Positions 61,301-64,000 of a DNA stretch of 64,000 nucleotides are shown piece after piece. The first letter of the stretch is position 1, and each line of letters opens with the position of its first letter. This stretch comes from CBDCNP01 sp965222425. GTDB lineage: Bacteria; Acidobacteriota; Vicinamibacteria; Marinacidobacterales; DATDRI01. The notes under the pieces are model-generated. The model saw nothing but the letters and a program-made list of their open reading frames with translations. It did no database searches and was not told the DNA's origin. The position numbers and the translations under genes are program-made. Location of the stretch: the NCBI GenBank assembly GCA_965222425.1, contig CBDCTW010000005.1:1-64000 (forward strand), in the 5' to 3' direction.

Positions 61301-62236
61301 TCAGAGACTGGTGGGTCCGCCGTCCACCCGCCGTTCTCCCGGGAGGAGCTTGATTAGCTTCGCCTCGGCACCCGACCTATCGACGGTAATCTCCAAATCC
61401 TCCGGCTTCGTCTCCGGAGAGAGCTCCGTTAGGAACGATATGCGGTAGACCGGTTGTAGCTCTTCTTCGGCGACACGGGTCAGAGTGCTACCGATCGCGT
61501 TAGCCGACAAGATCCGCTTCTGCGAGCCCCCGGTCTCTCTGCTCAAGTCGTCCAGAACGCGATCGACCCTCGCCCTTTGCATAAAGTTACCGCCCTGACC
61601 TATCGCGTCGTAAATGACGACATGGTACACCGCACCGGTCTTACTGCCCGCGCTCTCCGCGGCTCGATCGTTGATGTGGGATAACTCAGGGCCGGAGGCG
61701 GTGAAAATCACGACGATTACCGGAGGGGTGTCTTCTGCGCGCTCGGTATCGCGTATTTTCTTACTGGTCTCGGAAATGGCGTCCAGGAGGTAAGCTCCTT
61801 CAGCGGACTGGGCAATTAGTCTCGACGCTGCGATCGAAAGCGCGGCCCGGTCGTTGGTAGGACCGGCCAGCTTTCGCGGCCTCATTCCGAACTCATAGAG
61901 CGTAACCTCGAAACGGCTGCCAATGGCGTCGATGAATTGCCGAACACCGCTCCTCAGCTGCTGGACGTAGCGCCGCATGGCGACGCTGGTGTCGATCAAG
62001 AGATAGAGCTCGACGCCTTTCTCCTCATCCAGCACTTCCGTGACGTCTCGCTCGATACCGCGCTCTACAAGCTTGAAGTCCTCCTCAGAGAGCTCCTCGA
62101 TGCGTGCGCCGCTCGAGTCGGTCACCGACACCAGCGCGGTGCGAATGGCGAATGCGTCTTCCTGGGAATAAGCACTTTGGCCCGTGAGACCCAAGAGCAT
62201 CACCGAGCTCAACGTCAACAACGGCAGTTCTCTCAT
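61301..62236 (-). CDS. Secreted VWA-domain protein, copy 2 of a tandem pair
   Basis: The start at 62236 with GGAGGTG gives 311 residues. A signal peptide (LLTLSSVMLLGLTGQSAYS) precedes a VWFA-related domain of the type common in Acidobacteriota: FKLVERGIERDVTEVLDEEK, then the MIDAS-like LYLLIDTSVAMRRYVQQL (D-T-S instead of D-x-S-x-S) and VTLYEFGMRPRKLAGPTND. Such proteins bind ligands or partners outside the cell. It lies 22 bp from its paralogue and shares its order of motifs. Confidence 0.8.
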   Translation of the reverse strand: MRELPLLTLSSVMLLGLTGQSAYSQEDAFAIRTALVSVTDSSGARIEELSEEDFKLVERGIERDVTEVLDEEKGVELYLLIDTSVAMRRYVQQLRSGVRQFIDAIGSRFEVTLYEFGMRPRKLAGPTNDRAALSIAASRLIAQSAEGAYLLDAISETSKKIRDTERAEDTPPVIVVIFTASGPELSHINDRAAESAGSKTGAVYHVVIYDAIGQGGNFMQRARVDRVLDDLSRETGGSQKRILSANAIGSTLTRVAEEELQPVYRISFLTELSPETKPEDLEITVDRSGAEAKLIKLLPGERRVDGGPTSL

Positions 62237-62258
62237 CGTATCCACCTCCGGCGTGAGA

Positions 62259-63212
62259 TCATTGGCCTCCTGGAGTAGGTTGTGAGGCGGTAACGTGCCT
62301 TTCGTACGGGAGCAACTGAAGTAGAAGGGTCGTAACATGTTCTCGGAAGACCGTGATCTTCAGATCTTCCATCAGGGTTCGTGGTTCGACTTCGGTCAAG
62401 AAAGATATTCGATAGCGTGGCTGTAGCAGCCGCGTCGCCAAATGGCCGAGCGTGTTCTCCAAAGCACCAGCAGACAGGATCCTCGTGAATGCACCGCCGC
62501 TCCGCTCGCAGAGACGCCGGAGGGCATTTTCCACTTGTGCAGAATTGAGGGAGCCTCGGAACCCACCTTCGTACCGCACGACATAGAACTCGGCTCTGGA
62601 TTGAACGGCGAGATCGTAGGCCTCACTGAATTGTCGTGACGAGAAGTCCGGTGTGAGAGAGGCCACAATGACAATCATCGGCGGTTGTGTCTCGGCTTGC
62701 TTGGCGGCGGTGATCCCACTCGCAACATAGGCGATCGCATCCGCCAAGTAAGCGCCTTCGGTACGAACGATGACCTTTCCTGCCGCCCGGTCGAGGTGGT
62801 AGCGATCGCTGGTGGGCCCGGCCAAGTGCTTGGGCCGACCACCAAACTCCACCAATATGATCTCGTGAGGCTCCCGGAGCGCCGCGGCGAATGCCTGGAG
62901 CCCTCGTCGCAACGAAGGGATCTCTCCCCGAAAGCCCACACTCGTATCGACAAGCAAAAATATCTCCCGCCCCTCATCGTCTCCTATGACCTCGATGATA
63001 TCGCGCGGGACTTCCGTCTCCAAGACCTCGAAGTCTTCTGCCTCCAATCCGGTCAGGGGAAATCCGTTCTCGTTGGTGACCGTCACCACCGCGGTACGGA
63101 TGGCGAAGACATCGTCTTCCGGAGAAAAGATCGAGTCGGCGGGGATGGGCGATTGCCCCTGCAAGCCCAAGAGGACCGGCAAGCCTACGATTACGAGAAC
63201 TAACCTCTTCAC
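62259..63212 (-). CDS. Secreted VWA-domain protein, copy 1 of a tandem pair
   Basis: This 317-residue protein has a signal peptide (RLVLVIVGLPVLLGLQGQSP). The VWFA-related core shows FEVLETEVPRDIIEVIGDDE, IFLLVDTSVGFRGEIPSLRR and EFGGRPKHLAGPTSDRYHLD, aligning closely with the downstream paralogue. The MIDAS is again degenerate (D-T-S-V-G). The two genes form an operon in the minus direction and were probably duplicated in tandem. Confidence 0.8.
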   Translation of the reverse strand: MKRLVLVIVGLPVLLGLQGQSPIPADSIFSPEDDVFAIRTAVVTVTNENGFPLTGLEAEDFEVLETEVPRDIIEVIGDDEGREIFLLVDTSVGFRGEIPSLRRGLQAFAAALREPHEIILVEFGGRPKHLAGPTSDRYHLDRAAGKVIVRTEGAYLADAIAYVASGITAAKQAETQPPMIVIVASLTPDFSSRQFSEAYDLAVQSRAEFYVVRYEGGFRGSLNSAQVENALRRLCERSGGAFTRILSAGALENTLGHLATRLLQPRYRISFLTEVEPRTLMEDLKITVFREHVTTLLLQLLPYERHVTASQPTPGGQ

Positions 63213-63239
63213 AACCCTAGATTAGCCGGCGCGAGTGGA

Positions 63240-63917
63240 GTGCGTCAAAGTGGGGCAAGCGGAGAAAAAAAGGCGACTCGAGCATCGGCATGGGTGCGGC
63301 TGCTGTATGGGCGCCGGTTTCAGGTCGACACCCTCGCACGTGACGGGCCTGGCTTACTAGAGGAACATGGGATCGACGAGCTCTCCCCTTGCATGGCGCC
63401 CGATCGAAATGGGGAGCGAATGGCCGTCGCCGGCAGCGGGCCGACGGGGGCGCTCATCCTTATCTTCTCAGAGGCCGGACTCCTATAGACCTTGGTGCCG
63501 AAGCTCCCTGTCGAACAGTACGTATTGGGACATCTCGATTGGTCGCCGGATGGAGAGACTCTCTATGCGGCGGCATTCAGTCCCGCCAAATCTTCGGGCT
63601 TCTGGATCTTCCAAGGGGACAGGATGATGTTCTCTATCGCCGAAATACCGATGGGCACTGCCCCACCACGGCTTACCGCGGTCGCGCGGATGTCGGGGAA
63701 GTTCGATGATTGGCCTCATGCTTATGGCACGCGAATTGCGGCCTCACCCGATGGCTCCGCCCTAGCCGCGTCCACCGTGGTTTTCGAACTCGGGGATGTC
63801 AAAGAGAAGGACCGTGCTCCTTATTTGGTAGACTTGAAGGACCCCATGCGACCGGTGACCAAGTTCCCTCTGCATTTCCGGCCTAACGAGCCTATTGTCG
63901 CAGTCCGCCGTACATGA
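63240..63917 (+). pseudogene. WD40-like (PD40) propeller protein fragment with a premature stop
   Basis: One frame reads LSPCMAPDRNGERMAVAGSG, PTGALILIFSEAGLL, then TAG at 63486-63488, and continues KLPVEQYVLGHLDWSPDGET and IAASPDGSALAASTVVFELG before ending at 63917. The SPDGxxLA repeats are those of TolB-like PD40 propellers. The gene start is not clear and a signal peptide is not seen, so the 5' end is probably missing too. Confidence 0.55.
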
Positions 63918-64000
63918 TTTACGATTCGTCTGCAGACGGTCCGTACATGGCAGGAAGCGGGACATCGTTCAGTCGCAGATAGACCGAAAGCTGTCCGCGG

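Noticed and set aside
1..64000. Possible CRISPR array
   Set aside because: No regularly spaced direct repeats of 24-40 bp were found; all repeats are IS ends or the 9-bp signal-peptide repeat.

Overview
The window is high-GC bacterial chromosome, probably Acidobacteriota or a nearby lineage. The clues are paired VWFA-related secreted proteins, tails of TPR-bearing Ser/Thr kinases, a PQQ-like propeller protein, CotH-family secreted proteins, Tat-lipoprotein enzymes and many small toxin remnants. This placement is an inference from gene content; no rRNA or marker gene is present. No tRNA, rRNA or CRISPR array was seen.

Positions 1-24282 form a wrecked accessory island dominated by insertion sequences. 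Two CotH-family genes, a radical SAM/SPASM gene and a membrane glycosyltransferase-like gene survive among three 1085-bp IS5-family copies (5247-6331 inverted; 10855-11939 and 23198-24282 in direct orientation), a 1200-bp zinc-ribbon DDE element, an IS91-type transposase, a complete IS21 element (istA/istB), and broken IS481/IS3-like and IS6-like copies. Short non-autonomous derivatives lie alongside their parent families. The cargo looks like a defence island: a TIR/SEFIR start, a serine recombinase piece, a large type ISP-like restriction-modification methyltransferase that lost its N-terminal nuclease/helicase part, a PD-(D/E)XK-like nuclease N-terminus and a KAP P-loop NTPase piece. Nearly all of these are truncated at IS or MITE borders.

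Positions 24300-64000 are core-like metabolism with few IS elements but many pseudogenes. In order they carry: porin; secreted HExxH protein; VapC/kinase junction; thiolase; arylsulfotransferase-like protein diverging from a Tat-lipoprotein amidase; adenine/adenosine deaminase; voltage-gated channel (frameshifted); two paralogous M20 peptidases that bracket a tandemly duplicated two-gene membrane module (small anchored protein plus HTTM-like protein); a MESH1-like HD gene and marC (both broken); PQQ-like propeller protein; NRAMP-like transporter; a peptide ABC transporter without ATPases; a hydantoinase A-B-M20 operon; Na+/solute symporter with an aspartoacylase-like enzyme; cold-shock protein; a broken Deg protease; two VWA proteins; and a broken propeller protein. 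The peptidases, amidase, hydantoinase, peptide ABC permeases, symporter and aspartoacylase-like gene together suggest scavenging of peptides, amides and nucleobases.

Decay is widespread. At least seven genes carry premature stops, frameshifts or both, and several truncations have no IS at the junction (26860, 33850, 55465). Some indels sit in homopolymers and could be sequencing errors, but the nonsense codons and truncations point to real gene erosion.
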